Source: Inia geoffrensis (taxonomy: Eukaryota; Chordata; Mammalia; Artiodactyla; Iniidae). From it: a DNA stretch of 64,000 nt. The notes below the pieces were generated by a model. The model was given only the letters and a program-made list of their open reading frames with translations. It made no database searches and had not been told where the DNA came from. Shown here one piece after another: positions 1 through 11,988 of the stretch. The position numbers and the translations under genes are program-made. Location of the stretch: assembly GCA_036417435.1 (NCBI GenBank), contig CM070905.1:16903592-16967591 (forward strand), in the 5' to 3' direction. Position 1 is the first letter of the stretch, and each line of letters starts with the position of its first letter.

Positions 1-760
1 ATGGATTCAATTTTTGAGTAACTGCTCTTGGGAAAGCAAACTAGAACACATGGAGTAAAAAAAAATTTTTTTTAAATATATAGTATAATAAAAATTTCCT
101 GAAATAAAGAAGACCTGAAGAGTCAGATTCAAAGGAAAGATGATTGAAAGCAATGTGCACCAAAGGATATCCCAGTGAATTTACAGAAATCCAAAAATAA
201 TAAAGAAATTTCCTAATTATCCAGGCAAAGCCCACATGTCATTCAGAAAGAAAACTGAGTAAGTAAAGCTGACCTCTGACTCTCCTAAGCAATGTTAGAT
301 GCCAGGATGTTGATCTACAATGTGTCGGGAACAAAGAGATGTAATTCAAAAATTCTACTTGCATCTAAGTCTGAAAGACATTTTCATAAACTGGAAGACA
401 TTTTCCTAAGCAAACCAAAAAAAAAAAAAAATCAGGAAATATAGCAGTAAGGCTTCCTTCATTTCATGCCCACTTGAAGATGGAAAATCCTGGGAACCAA
501 AAGCTAAGGTAGAATAAACAAATTCTAATTGGTTAAGTGGTTAAATTATGGAAAGAAAAGCCTAACATACAGCATTAAGTCTGTACAAATGTATAAAAAG
601 GTCAATAACAATATACCTAAGGAGGACAAATAGATGGATATTTTATAAATTCTGAAAGAAATGTACCTATTTACTGTTGCTAATGGACTAGGACGAAGGT
701 CATAGACATCCCTAGAGGAAGTGGAAAAAGAGGAGAGGAGGTAATATAAATGAACGAACT
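1..760 (+). mobile_element. Ancient L1 (L1M-like) fragment, sense
   Basis: Decayed LINE-1 interior. The stretch around 270-440 resembles the ORF1/ORF2 inter-region of mammalian L1M elements (a series of the kind secreted-sounding 'decision to reject': ctctgactctcctaagcaatg, then tctgaaagacattttcataaa). All frames are broken and there are no clear ends or target-site duplication. Subfamily cannot be named by eye. Confidence 0.4.
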
Positions 761-1080
761 TTATTATGTGCTGTGAAGTCAATACATTCACTTTTATATT
801 TGACATTAAGCATGTGTACATATATATACATGTTTACATAAGCACATTTCTATTTGACACATAGCTTCAAACCCATCACTTTCTTAAGTTACACCAGTAC
901 TGCTAGATTTCCAAGTCTAGCAATATTTCCAAATAAAAAATAACATAATAAACAAAGATCAGGTAACAAAAAATAGAAAACTAAAAGCAACAAAGAAGAA
1001 TAAAAAGAATCACTTATTAATTCAAACGAATTCCTACTACAATTCAGGCACCATGTGAAAATATGAGTAGCGTATCGAAA
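761..1080. other. Unassigned AT-rich DNA
   Basis: No gene, RNA or confidently recognised repeat. Short alternating TA/TG runs occur near 815-835. The ORFs here are short and show no domain. Confidence 0.4.
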
Positions 1081-1084
1081 AAAG

Positions 1085-1187
1085 AAGAGATATATGTATA
1101 CATATAGCTGATTCACTTTGTTGTACAGCAGAAACTAAGACAACATTGTAAAGCAACTATACGCCAATAAAAATAAATTTTAAAAAA
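1085..1187 (+). mobile_element. Old L1 3' end fragment
   Basis: Matches the last ~100 bases of cetartiodactyl L1 3' UTRs: the 'ctgattcactttgttgtaca' block, then 'gcagaaactaagacaacatt' and a terminal CCAATAAAAAT with an A-rich tail. It is more diverged than the copies at 9.3, 23.4 and 49.4 kb, so it is older. Confidence 0.65.
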
Positions 1188-1670
1188 GAATAAAAATGAC
1201 ATATTCCCCATCCCCGGGGAATTGAACAGTTCAAGAGCTTACACACACTCTCTCACAAACACAGAGACTCTAGATTAAAATTTTCATTGCTTGAAAACTA
1301 TACCTTTTTAATCTCCCGTGCAGCATTAGGGAAGTCTGCCTGTCATCATGGTATTTATATGGAGCACATGGTCATCCCTCCCAGGCAACATACCCATCAC
1401 CTGTACTGATCAATCAGATCCCTCATTCATAAATAAGAATTTAAAGCAGAGGTTCATTGGATATTTAAGAGGAACTACCTAAATGAAAAATAAGCAAGAA
1501 ACTAAGCAAAACTGATCCCAAATGAAATCGATAATTTAGAACATATATGGAAATTGTAAAAATTCTTTTTAAAAAATATAATTTATTATCCTCAGGTAAA
1601 TTTAAGGCAATATTGCATCCAGAAGCAAATAAGATGCTATGACATAGTTCTTGGCAAATGAATGTATGAT
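1188..1670. other. Unassigned AT-rich DNA
   Basis: No recognisable gene or repeat. Around 1480-1560 the sequence resembles degenerate L1, but not well enough to call. Confidence 0.35.
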
Positions 1671-1826
1671 ATAGAAAGGGGTAGGGGAGAGAAGGGAAGG
1701 GAAACTAGGGGAGGGGAGGGCAGAGCAGAAGAGGGGAAGTCAGAGAAGGGAAGGGAAGGGTAGGGAAAGGGAGAGAAAGAAAGGGGAGGTGAAGAGAGGG
1801 AAGTGGAAGGGAAGGGAAGAAGAAAG
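1671..1826 (+). repeat. Purine-rich (GGGAA)n-like low-complexity tract
   Basis: About 155 bases almost entirely A and G on the plus strand, built from degenerate GGGAA/GGGGA units with many runs of three or more G. Such tracts can form H-DNA or G-quadruplexes; that is inference from composition. Only scattered pyrimidines interrupt it. Confidence 0.85.
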
Positions 1827-2334
1827 ATCAGTGAATAAACTAAACAATAAAATGGATAGTACTAAAGTCCAAGACAGTAATTTAAAAGTTTAAATTTGTA
1901 ATCTTCCAGATTATAGAGCTAAAAGAAATGGAACATATCCCAAAAAAGTAAGAGACAAGGAGAAGAACTCCAAGTTGGCCATCTGCTTAAAAGAATGACA
2001 ACTGCCCAATACACTAGCCACAGACGCTGTTGAATGCTTTAAATGTGGCTAGTCTGAACTGAAATATGTCATAAGCATAAAATACACAGAAGATTTCAAA
2101 GGCTTAACACTAAAAAAAATTTTTTTAAGCAAAAAGTCTTAATTTTAGTATCATTTAAACTCTTTTTACTCGTTTCCTTTTAGTTTTTTTTTTCTTAATA
2201 TACCTACGAGAAAAATTGAAATGACACACATGGCTTGCATTATATTTCTATTGGACATGCTATAAATGAGTTTCAGAAACAGAGAACAGAAGAGAAAAAT
2301 AAGAGGGTATTTCCCAGGGCTAATAAAAGATAAT
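1827..2334. other. Unassigned AT-rich DNA, possibly decayed L1
   Basis: No gene seen. A-rich composition and the position directly upstream of an L1 3' end suggest it may be the worn interior of the same element, but no diagnostic stretch is clear. Confidence 0.3.
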
Positions 2335-2650
2335 TGAATGAAGATAGTCAAAAGGTACAAACTTTAAGTTGTTAGATAAATAAGTACTAGAGATGTAATA
2401 TAAAACGTGATTAACATAATTAACACTGCTGTATGTTATGTATGAAAATTGTTAAGAGAATATATCCTACGAGCTCTCATCACAGGAAAAAATTTTTTTT
2501 TAATTTTCTATCTATTTGAGATGGATGTTCACTGAATGTATTGTGGTAATAATTTCAAGATGTATGAAAGTCAAATCATTATGCAGTACACTTTAAACCT
2601 GAACAGTGCTATAAGTCAATTATATCTCAATAAAACTGGAAGAAAAAAGA
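2335..2650 (+). mobile_element. Ancient L1 (L1M-like) 3' UTR end, sense
   Basis: Shows the L1M 3' UTR order: 'aaggtacaaactttaagttg', then a 'tgtggtaataatttcaagat' block, then 'gtcaattatatctcaataaa' with AATAAA and an A-rich end at about 2640. The element reads on the plus strand and ends here. Confidence 0.7.
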
Positions 2651-3345
2651 TAATATTTATACTGAAAGAGGCTGCCCAGTGCTAAGAAAAAGACCCACAG
2701 AAAGACACATACCATAGAAACTTCAGAACTCCAAGAAGAAAAACAAACCATTTATCGTTAAACAACTATAACCCAATAAAAAATAAACAAATATTTTAAA
2801 ATAATAATAATAAAAAGATAAAATCAGTGGGAGAGGGTTACCTAATTTTAGACATGCTGAGCTAGATTTTGTAGCTTGCCAGTTGTGTTAAATCATAATT
2901 AATAAAAATAACAAGAGCTCTGAAAAAAAGTATTAAAAGCTTTTTTAAAATCTACAAAAGTAATCTAATCTACATAAATTTAAAAAGCAGACTGACATCA
3001 GACTTCTCATCAGCATTATTAACTGTTGAAATATAATTTTTTGAATATGTTTTGGTCTTAGAAATCTATACTCAGCTGTCAATCAGATATTAGACTAAAT
3101 AAGACATTTTCAAATAGGCAAGGACTCAGAAACTTACTAAAAAATTATTTTAAAAATGTACTTGAAGAAAGTTCAGTAGAATTTTGAAGATATAAATATT
3201 TTAAAAAGAGAAAAAATGGGATACAAGAAATAGTAGCATATAAATCATAATATAGGCCAAATTTGAATCAGTTGGAAGATTTTAAATCCCTGTGCTCAAA
3301 CTATCCACCTTCAACCCTTGCAAAAAAAAGGAAAAATCCGATGTC
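2651..3345 (+). mobile_element. Ancient L1 (L1M-like) internal fragment, sense
   Basis: Contains the L1M inter-region signature: 'gaggctgcccagtgctaag' near 2668, 'gactgacatcagacttctca' near 2990, and a 'ggcaaggactcagaaactta' block near 3117. A short L1-tail-like piece interrupts it at about 2745-2815. No frame is open. Confidence 0.55.
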
Positions 3346-3850
3346 TACAAGTGAGACTTAAGTATCAGTATTTTTCAAATTTTCCAAGGTAACTGATATT
3401 CATTAAGTTTGAGAATCGTTGATGATTCTAAATGAATTCAAAAGGAATTTAAAGATAATCCATGAGAATACGACACTTCAAAATTCACCTGCAAGCAGTA
3501 GGTGACAAATTTACAACCACATTACATTGTTCTGTTTTAGATAATATTCTTATAATCATAAAAATGTAAATGTAGTTTTATTGTAGTTAAATATTCAGAC
3601 ACAATCTTTAGAGAAACCTCAGTAGACCTCATTATAATTATACAGAAAATGTCAATGCCATAATCCTTGACAATATGAAGATAATAATCTAATAAAAAAC
3701 AGGGGTCAGAGAGGGAGAAGTAATGGCAGGGAATGTCATTATAATTACACAAAATTCTTTATCTTTCAAAAGGGGGAGTCAAAATATACCACAGAAATTT
3801 GGTAAATAAGAAAAAGAAGTATAATTTATTTTGTGATATTTCATATATTT
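3346..3850. other. Unassigned AT-rich DNA
   Basis: No gene, RNA or confident repeat. It separates two ancient L1 fragments of opposite orientation and may itself be decayed L1. Confidence 0.35.
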
Positions 3851-5655
3851 TAAAAGTATAGATAACATTTATAAAGTATGCAGAAAATGCCTCAAAGATT
3901 ATATTCTACACATATAATTAAAATAGATATTTATCCATTACCCAGCTTAATAAATAGAATTTCACCTATTTAACTGAATTTCTTCATGTGTTCCCCACCA
4001 GTCATTTCCCTCCCACACTCAGTGATGTATTATCCTGAATTTTATGTTAGACATTTCCTTTCTTTATAATTTTATTACATTTGAATGTTTCCTCAATTCA
4101 TTTTTTGGGTTTACATGTTTTAATCTTTATATACATAATGTAAAAAATAAGATTATAGCTTAAAAAGTCTTCTCTAACATTTTTCTTTTTGTTTAAACAT
4201 TATGAGATATGCTCACATAGTGTTATGTCAATGTTTCCTAGCACTATAATATCAAATTATATTAATGCACCACACTTTTATTTGTCCACTCTCTTATTGG
4301 TAAGTATTTGGTTTGCTTATCATGTTTTGCTAGTGCAAACAATTCTACTATACACATTCTTGTTTAGTTTCCTCATGAACATCTGTAAGGGTTTCTGTAT
4401 CTAGGAGTGTGATTGTTAGAAAAAAGATGTGCCCAAATTTACTAGGCAATGTCAATTTATATTTTCCAAAGTGGTTGTCCTAATTTACACTCTTACCAAC
4501 AGGGTATAAGAATTCCTGCTTCATTACGTCTTCTCTAAATATTTAATATAATTAGTAGCTGTGATGGTTGTTCTGTGTATATGTAAGTGTTTACTTATCA
4601 CCAGTACATTAAGGCATAAAATCACATCTCATTATGGTCTTCAGTTTTGCTTACCTGAATGTGAGCATGATCTTCACTTTTACTTACCCGAATATGAGCA
4701 TCTCTTCATAATTCATTAATCAGTTGTGCTTTCTTTTCTGTGAAACGATTGTCTGCCTATGAGTGGACCTGCGCAGTTCAAACCTGCGCAGTTCATATGA
4801 AATGATTGTTCATATATTCTGCCCACTTTTCTACCAAGTTTCCTTCTTGATTTGTAGTTCTGTGTGATATACACCTTTTGTTGATTACATTCACTGCAAA
4901 TATCTCTTAATTTGTGACTGCCATATCACTTTTCTACTGTATCTTTTGTTTTACAGAACTTTTAAATTGAGTGATACTAAATTTAACAATATTTCTTTTG
5001 TGGTTTGTATGTTGGAGCTCTGATTTAGGACATTCTTCTCAGTCCTGAGGTCAAAAAACAAACACCCATATTTTCTTTAGAAAGCTTAATTTTTGTCCTT
5101 TCTATTTAGGTATCTCAAATGACCTAAAACCTAATGGATTTTCTTTTGTGTGTAGTGTGAGGTAGATATCCATTTTTTATATTATATGCATAATTCATTT
5201 TCCTAGCACCATTTATTTTATGTTCATCCTTTCTCCACTAATCTACAATACCACCTTGGTCAGATATAAAGTTTTCATCAACGTGGACAGATCTGAGTCT
5301 GAACCTTTTCCTTTGATCTATTTCCAGCTCTCCAGCAGTAGAATACTGTTAATTATCAAAGCCTAATAATGAGCCTTGGAACCTGGTAAAGGAGGTCCCT
5401 CACCTTGTTCTTTTTTAATTGTGTCATCATTATTAATACTTTGCTTTTGATTACAAGTTTGTGACTCTGTCTTGATTTTGGTTAGAATTAAACTGAATTC
5501 ATAGATTTATTCAAGGACAATTGATTTTCTTATAACACTGCCTTTCAAGTAATTTATTTAAATCTGTTCAATGTCTTTCAATGAAGTTGTATAATTTTCT
5601 AAACAAAGACAATGCATCTCTCATCTCTTATCTTATGAGACTTATTTCTAGTTAC
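3851..5655 (-). mobile_element. Ancient L1 (L1M-like), antisense, ~1.8 kb
   Basis: On the plus strand this reads as the complement of an L1M 3' half. In order there is a 'tacccagcttaataaataga' block, 'ccaaagtggttgtcctaatt' near 4470, 'gtgtgaggtagatatccatt' near 5157 and 'agcaccatttattttatg' near 5206. All are hallmark complement stretches of L1 ORF2 and 3' UTR. It is heavily mutated. A 45-bp insert interrupts it at 4753-4797, and the MLT1 LTR at 5668 lies at its end. Confidence 0.7.
4753..4797. repeat. 45-bp insert with a 14-bp internal duplication, inside ancient L1
   Basis: Flanked by near-identical 12-mers, TGAAACGATTGT (4741-4752) and TGAAATGATTGT (4798-4809). The insert holds ACCTGCGCAGTTCA twice (4767-4780, 4782-4795). 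The sequence resembles the end of a Tigger/MER2 transposon, but its 12-bp flanking repeat does not fit the TA target of that family. Confidence 0.6.
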
Positions 5656-5667
5656 TTGTATTAGTTT

Positions 5668-6020
5668 GCTCCATCTGCCATAACAAAATACCATAGACTG
5701 GGTGACTTAAACAACAAATTTACTTTCTCAGAGTTCTGAAGGATGGTAAAGCCAAGGTCAAGGTGCCAGCTGATTTGATTTCAGTGCTCTCTTCCTAGCT
5801 TGCAGACAGCTGCATTCTCACTGTGTCCTTACATGGTGAAGAGAGAGAGCTCTTTGGGTTTTTTTATAAGGCCATCAATACTGTTGGATCAGGGCTCCAC
5901 CCTTACGATCTCATTTAACCTTAGTTACCTCCATAAAGGCCCTATCTCCAAATATACTCACAATGGGAGTTTAGAATTTTACATATGAATTTTGGTGGGA
6001 AACAATTCAATCCATAGCAG
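5668..6020 (-). mobile_element. MaLR LTR (MLT1-type), antisense solo LTR
   Basis: Plus strand reads the complement of an MLT1 LTR. It opens with 'ccataacaaaataccataga' at about 5679, has 'agagttctgaaggatggtaa', then 'cactgtgtccttacatggtg' near 5819, and ends with 'catatgaattttggtgggaa'. The length (~350 bp) fits a near-complete solo LTR of this ERV-L-related family. There is no internal retroviral sequence. Confidence 0.8.
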
Positions 6021-6194
6021 TACTTCAATGTTTGTTGCTATTTAAAAATGGTAATTTAAATGATAGGTCTTAAAAATCATCTTTCATAAATCTTTTTGCT
6101 GGTACAAAAAAATTCAGTTGGATCAACTCCTATTTCCAAAGCTTCAGAAGCCTAGGCCCTCTAAACATGGCTGCAGAGGGACACATCAGGCTGA

Positions 6195-6770
6195 GACCAT
6201 CTCACACCCACCATGCGATCCAGCCATTCCACTATTAGGAACCTACTCAAAAGAAATAAAAGCATGTCTATACAAAGACTTATATACAAATGTTCATAGA
6301 ATCTTTATTATTAATAGCCAAAAACTTGAAACAACCCAAATGTCCATCAACAGGTGAATGAGTAAACAAGTTGTAGTATAACTATACAATGCAATATTAC
6401 TCAGTAATAAAAATGATGAACTTTTGATATATTAAGCAATATGGATGAATCTCAAAGTAATTATGCTGAGTGAAAGAAGCCAGACAAAATGGTTGAATAT
6501 GATTCCACTTACATAAAATTATCGGAAATGCAAACGAATCTATATGACAGAGAACCAGACAGAAGTTGTTGGTGGTGGTTAAGGAGGGGGTAGGGTGAGA
6601 GAAAAGGACTACATGGGCATGAGGAAACTTTGAGGGGGCTGATGGCTATGTTCATTATTTTTATTGTGTTTGTTTCACAAGCATATGCATATGTCAAAAT
6701 TTATCAAAGTGTACATTTTAAGTATGTGCATTTTCTTCTCTGTCAATTCAATAAAGCATCATTTTTGGTA
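6195..6770 (+). mobile_element. Ancient L1 (L1M-like) 3' end, sense
   Basis: Begins in the ORF2 C-terminal region ('ccagccattccactattagg', then 'acccaaatgtccatcaacag' near 6334) and runs through a 3' UTR with a G-rich patch near 6580. It ends near 'attcaataaagcatcatttt' (AATAAA at about 6749). The partial frame at 6118-6357 is the decayed ORF2 C-terminus. It is older than the 20-23 and 46-49 kb L1 copies. Confidence 0.75.
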
Positions 6771-6829
6771 TTTTTTGTGTCTATGAGCACTTACAAAGTT
6801 AAGTAAGAACCAAATTGAGCTTTTTAAAG

Positions 6830-8390
6830 ATGGCAGACTGATCACATGGCAACTTCTCTCCATCCTAAGGGTAACATCACATTTATTGTAAAAGAATAGA
6901 AAACTTATAGTCATACAACAAGTAATAAATAGAAGATTGGTTATCTAAGAATGAGAGATTTCAATAATAATAAAACAATGCAGTAAGTGATGCAACCGGG
7001 CAGAGCAAATACAACCTAGAATGTGTATAGAGGCGTACATGGCTGAAGAGAAAGTTACTTGCTTGGAAGTACCTCAAGGAAACTTGGAACTGAGGAACAC
7101 AAGATAAAACGGACAGATGGTGGAAGTGGATTATGATGCTAATGTCAAGTTGGAGATTCAGATTCAACCCTCTGCATCCCACATGTAGGAGTCCTAACTA
7201 TTATCTCTGTCACCCCAATAATGGCCAATCATTTCAGAAACCTAGCACAAGTACCCTGAGATCTCAAATGGCCTTCCATTTCCTCATGTTTAAATATGAA
7301 CAAACATCTTTTGAGGAAATCTTGAAAACTGATAAAGACCAAGGTAAACAGGAAAAAAAAGTCCCAGAGAATAATGATAAATTGGGGTGGTGGACAGAGT
7401 TATAAAACGTCTCTTACTAGTGTTTTCAGCTAGTTTATCTTTAAAATCAGGAATTATGAAAAAAGATCAGAGAACAAGGGAAAACTCTTGAAATTTTAAA
7501 ACACGAGTGGTAAAGAAAAATAAAAAGTTTTAGGAGATAATGTTGAGAAAATCATCTATAATATAAAACAAAAAACACAAAGAAATGGGAAAGAAAAGAG
7601 GAAAAATAAAACAGCATCAATCTAGAACATCTGCCTAATAGAGAAAAGAGAAAATGCCAGGAAAATTATTAAAGGACAAGTAACTGACATTTTCTCAGAG
7701 TCTCCAGATTGAAAAGGCTGCTCCAAATGAATAAAGGAAAACCTATCTCTAGGAATATTATTGTGGTATTTCATAACATCAAAGATAAAGAAAGACCCTA
7801 AAAATGTTCACAGGGAGAAAATTGTCATCCCAAAAGAAACAATAACCAAACTGATACACTTTCCATCAGTCACACTAGATCCAAGAAGACAATGCAGCAA
7901 TGCCCTCCAAGTTCTTTAGGTAAACAATTTTCACCATGCACTCCATACTCTACCTAATTATTAATCAAGTGCCGTTGTAGAATAAAAGTAGTTTCAGATA
8001 TATAAGAACTTAGAAAATTTATCTCTCACCCACCTTTCTTTGTGAAGTTAGTTAAGAAAGTGTTAATGAAACCAGTGAGTAATCTAAGAATTAAGAAACA
8101 TGAAATAAAGGAAGAAATCTACCTAGGAAAGCACAGAAGGAATGTCAAAGTGACAGCTGTTTAGAAGTTTTAAATAACAGCATCTGCATTAGGGGCAGGA
8201 TTGCTGAGGGCTCTTGGAAGGAGGTCTCTGGGCAAATGGGACTCAATAGGTGCGATTTGGTGCAGAATAGGGAAAGGACAATGAGAATGTGATAAAGGCA
8301 AACAAGAGAAAAACTGAACATGAGTGAAAAGACATTATCAATTATAAGAGGAATAGGAAATACCAAAAAATGTATAAATGTAGGATGAGT
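6830..8390 (+). mobile_element. Ancient L1 (L1M-like) internal region, sense
   Basis: The best-recognised part is 7660-8050: 'ttttctcagagtctccagat', 'tccaagaagacaatgcagca', 'tctctcacccacctttcttt'. This matches the inter-region seen in many L1M copies. The flanks (6830-7650, 8090-8390) are likely the same element but too decayed to be sure. The short ORFs inside are chance. Confidence 0.5.
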
Positions 8391-8697
8391 TCAGTTCTTG
8401 GCTATGCAGTGAATAGTATTTTCACAGGTACTATAATGTAATTACTGTTCAATATATTTTTTAGAAGCTGTAGAATAAATCCATAGATAAACCACACACA
8501 CGAAAAAACTTCATTGTGGTTTATAACATAAAATTCAATCTTAGGAATACTAAAATGAAAGTACATATGCCCAAAATTAGTGAAACTGGAGAAGTAAAAG
8601 AAAGGGTAGGGGTACTAATATCATCATCTTCTAAAGTGAAATGTCAAAAGATGCAAATTATTTATCTCCCAATAAAATTATAAATCTTTCCCAGTCA
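8391..8697. other. Unassigned AT-rich DNA
   Basis: No gene or clear repeat before the 8.7-kb L1 insertion. Confidence 0.4.
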
Positions 8698-8710
8698 CCT
8701 TTAGCAATAT

Positions 8711-8966
8711 TTTTTTTTTAATTTTTATTTTATGCTGGAGTATAGTTGATTTACAATGTTGTGTTAGTTTCAGGTGTACAGCAAAGTGATTTAGTTATAC
8801 ATATATCTATTCTTTTTCAGATTCTCAGGTGGGGGGAGGGATAAATTAGGAGGCTGGGATTAACATATACACACTACTATACAAAAAACAAACAATCAAC
8901 AAGGACATACTGTATAGCACAGGGAACTCTACTCAATACTCTGTAATAACCTATATGGGAAAAGAG
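8711..8966 (-). mobile_element. Twin-primed (5'-inverted) short L1
   Basis: Two L1 3' UTR segments lie in opposite orientation. 8711-8826 is the L1 3' end on the minus strand, starting with its poly(T). 8827-8966 is a more upstream L1 segment on the plus strand ('aggacatactgtatagcaca'). The pair is bounded by a perfect 13-bp target-site duplication, CCTTTAGCAATAT, at 8698-8710 and 8967-8979. Opposite orientation within one TSD is the mark of twin priming. Confidence 0.9.
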
Positions 8967-8979
8967 CCTTTAGCAATAT

Positions 8980-9277
8980 CTTTAGTTTTTCCCAAATAAG
9001 ACAAAAACAGAGAATATCCTGTAACATGGAAAGATGAGTCAAGATAAGCAGGACAAAAAATCCTCAGTTAAATGCCTTTAATATTTGAAGGAAAGTATTC
9101 CTGCCAGTTGTATGGATTAAGTGTCTCATGCCTCCCTGCTCAACTCACCTTCTGAGTGCACTCAGAAAATACTTGATTATGTATGCTTAAAAATGTTAAT
9201 GTCACCAGTTTATTTATGTTTTTTTATCTTCTAAATTAAAATCAAATAAGTTCCCAAAGTGAAGATTTTATCCAATT
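8980..9277. other. Unassigned DNA between two L1 insertions
   Basis: No recognised gene, RNA or repeat. Confidence 0.4.
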
Positions 9278-9291
9278 AAAACTAAATTCAT

Positions 9292-9640
9292 AAGACAGGA
9301 ATAAAGACACAGACCTACTGGAGAACGGACTTGAGGATATGGGGAGGGGGAGGGGTGAGCTATGAGAGGGCGAGGGAGGGGCATGGACATATATATACTA
9401 ACAAACGTAAGGTAGATAGCTAGTGGGAAGCAGCCGCTTGGCACAGGGATATCAGCTCGGTGCTTTGTGACTGCCTGGAGGGGTGGGGTAGGGAGGGAGG
9501 GAGGGAGGGAGGGAGACACAAGAGGGAAGAAATATGTGAACGTGTGTATATATATAACTGATTCACTTTGTTATAAAGTAGAAACTGACACATCATTGTA
9601 GAGCAATTTTACCCCAATAAAGATGTTAAAAAAAAACAAA
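9292..9640 (+). mobile_element. 5'-truncated L1, 3' UTR only
   Basis: Complete L1 3' UTR of cetartiodactyl type: 'gacacagacctactggagaa', a G-rich run (9337-9357), 'gctagtgggaagcagccgct', (GGGA)n near 9493-9512, then CCAATAAAGATG and an A tail. The TSD is AAAACTAAATtCAT at 9278-9291 and AAAACTAAATgCAT at 9641-9654 (one mismatch). It shares variants with the copy at 43067-43387, so both belong to one older subfamily. Confidence 0.9.
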
Positions 9641-9654
9641 AAAACTAAATGCAT

Positions 9655-11978
9655 GAAACTCAGAGTCATCACTGTATTCTATAAGAAGAGATGTGTTTTC
9701 TATTTATTTTACACAAAACAGTGTTATGTCCTGTTGATCTGTACCAGGCAATAGGAATGGAAATCTTCCACAAATAGATTCCTGATATTGTCTCAAAACA
9801 TAATTAATAGGATTTTTAACATATATTTTTTAGGGTGACACAGTAGAAATTAAAATTGCTTTATTATACTTTTATTGAAATATAGTGACTCTCTTTCCCT
9901 CACTTTATACTTCTACATTGTCTGATTAATAATATTGACACCGCTTTTCCTGTTTATATTGTTGACCTTTCCATTAAGTTCTTTTTCTATACAGTATTTG
10001 TGTTATACATCTTGAAGGTGTCAGATAGTAGTGTTATATTAATACAATTCAATACTGCTTTTATAATAAAGTAGCTACTATTTAAATATGTTGTCATAGC
10101 AGCTATACTTGCTCATATTTTATACTTAAAATTTTTATACTCCTTCGATTTTTCCTTGGTCATCTATCTTGCATTATGGTCTAGTTTTTGCTTACTTTTA
10201 TTCTTCAGTGATTAGAAATTTTGATATCATTAAAAAAATTTTTAAATCAAAAAAATCAATTACCAACCTGAAGATTTTCAAATGTACATCTGAGCTTCCC
10301 ATAACTTAATGGAATATATCTGATTTTTTGTTTATTTTATGGAAATGTCTTTCAAAGAGGTATGATCTTTTCCAAATATTCAAGTGGCTGTCCCTTATAT
10401 TAGCTGCAAAAGTTCTTACCATCCCATCCACACCATTCATCTATCTTTAAATCTCATGGTTATCTAAATATACTATTTTTATTTTAAAGAAAGTTAACAA
10501 ATTATGATTCTTCTTGACCATATGTAGTATATCCCTCCAACAAGCCCTTCATTCAGGTCTCTGTCATTCTGATAGCTCCTTCATCAACATAAGCTTTCTA
10601 TGGAGAGTCTACATCATGGTGTGTGGTTCCCAACCACTAATTTAGCCCTATACATGCTTTATTTTGTACCAGGAATTGTATTTTCTAACTAAGCACAGAA
10701 ATAGAATTTCCAGTGAGGTATAAATTGTGTACAGGGTATTAAGAGAAAATATGACCTAAGCAAGCTCAGGAGACAACTCCTAAATTTCTACCGAGAGGCT
10801 CTTTGGTATTGGACTTTAGTTTTCAAGGCAGGTGTATACAATATTTTGTTGGCTGAAGCTGTTAATTAGATTGACCTAATCAACTAATTGTGATTTTGCT
10901 GTAAGTTTGTCCATCTAACAAACAGTAGAAATTTTTTTCCTATAGTAAAATTGTTGGCTGTTATCCATAATTTCCAAGTGTAATTGAAAAGCCTTCTCTT
11001 TTATTTGTCATTATTATTTTAACGAGAAGTTAGAAGAGGATGTAGTGGAGACTGTTAATCTCACTCCATTATATCCCAGATGGGCTGAGGCTTTTATCGA
11101 AGTACAGCCTGATTTGCAAATGATTTTTAATCACACAGGACATGGAGTGAGAAACTAGCTCTGTGAAATCCATGGTAGCATACCCTGAGACTTGGAGAAA
11201 AGAGAAAATCATTCACCTAAAAGTAAAACTGGAAAGAAGATAGAGCAGAGACTTCAAAAAAATATATGGAAATTAATCAGAGAAATGGCAAGTTCCTAAA
11301 AACAGTCACTGAGGGGTAGAGGCTTACTTCCCTCTCAATATTTCTCAGTGGATGGTGAGGATGCTCTAGACCTGAAATGCTTCATCATTTGAAAGTGTCA
11401 GTTGTTGGAAATGTAAAGGATACCAGATAACTTATTGACCTCACTAATCAATTAATAAGAGCCAACTGTTAGCCAAAAAGAAGATATACTGTAAACCTTT
11501 GGAAACTTAGAGTTTCCTAAAATTACCAGCATTCAAATAAGACAATCTGGTATTTAAAATATTGCTAAAGGTAGCCATAAAAATAACTAATGGTATTTAG
11601 GACACCTTAGCAGATTCTAAATCTCACAGTCTATGTACATATGAAGATAAAAGCTGTATCAAAGGGCTTTGTAGACAGAGACCATTAAGTCTTAGGTGCT
11701 TAGAGGTAGCCTATCAACATTAGATCTTTTGGTTAAGGTCAATAATCTCATCTATTTGATGGTAGGTTCTTTGATCAGCAATTCCTTTTGAAAAGACAGC
11801 TTTTTAAGCAGAATTTTCCATATTATCTCTTCAGTGGAGAGTAACAGTATTATAGCAAGACGGGCACCTGACCTTACCTTCTCCAGCTTAGTGATGATAA
11901 GCCATGGAGATTCTAGCACTTGGCTCATGGTCTGGAATTAATAATCATTTCTGGCAACTTTTCAGAAATAAATTATAC
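9655..11978. other. 2.3 kb unassigned AT-rich DNA
   Basis: No open frame of note, no RNA gene and no confidently named repeat. Parts of 9840-10550 are T-rich and may be very old antisense L1. 10700-11980 looks single-copy by eye. Confidence 0.4.
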
Positions 11979-11988
11979 TATAAAAAAC

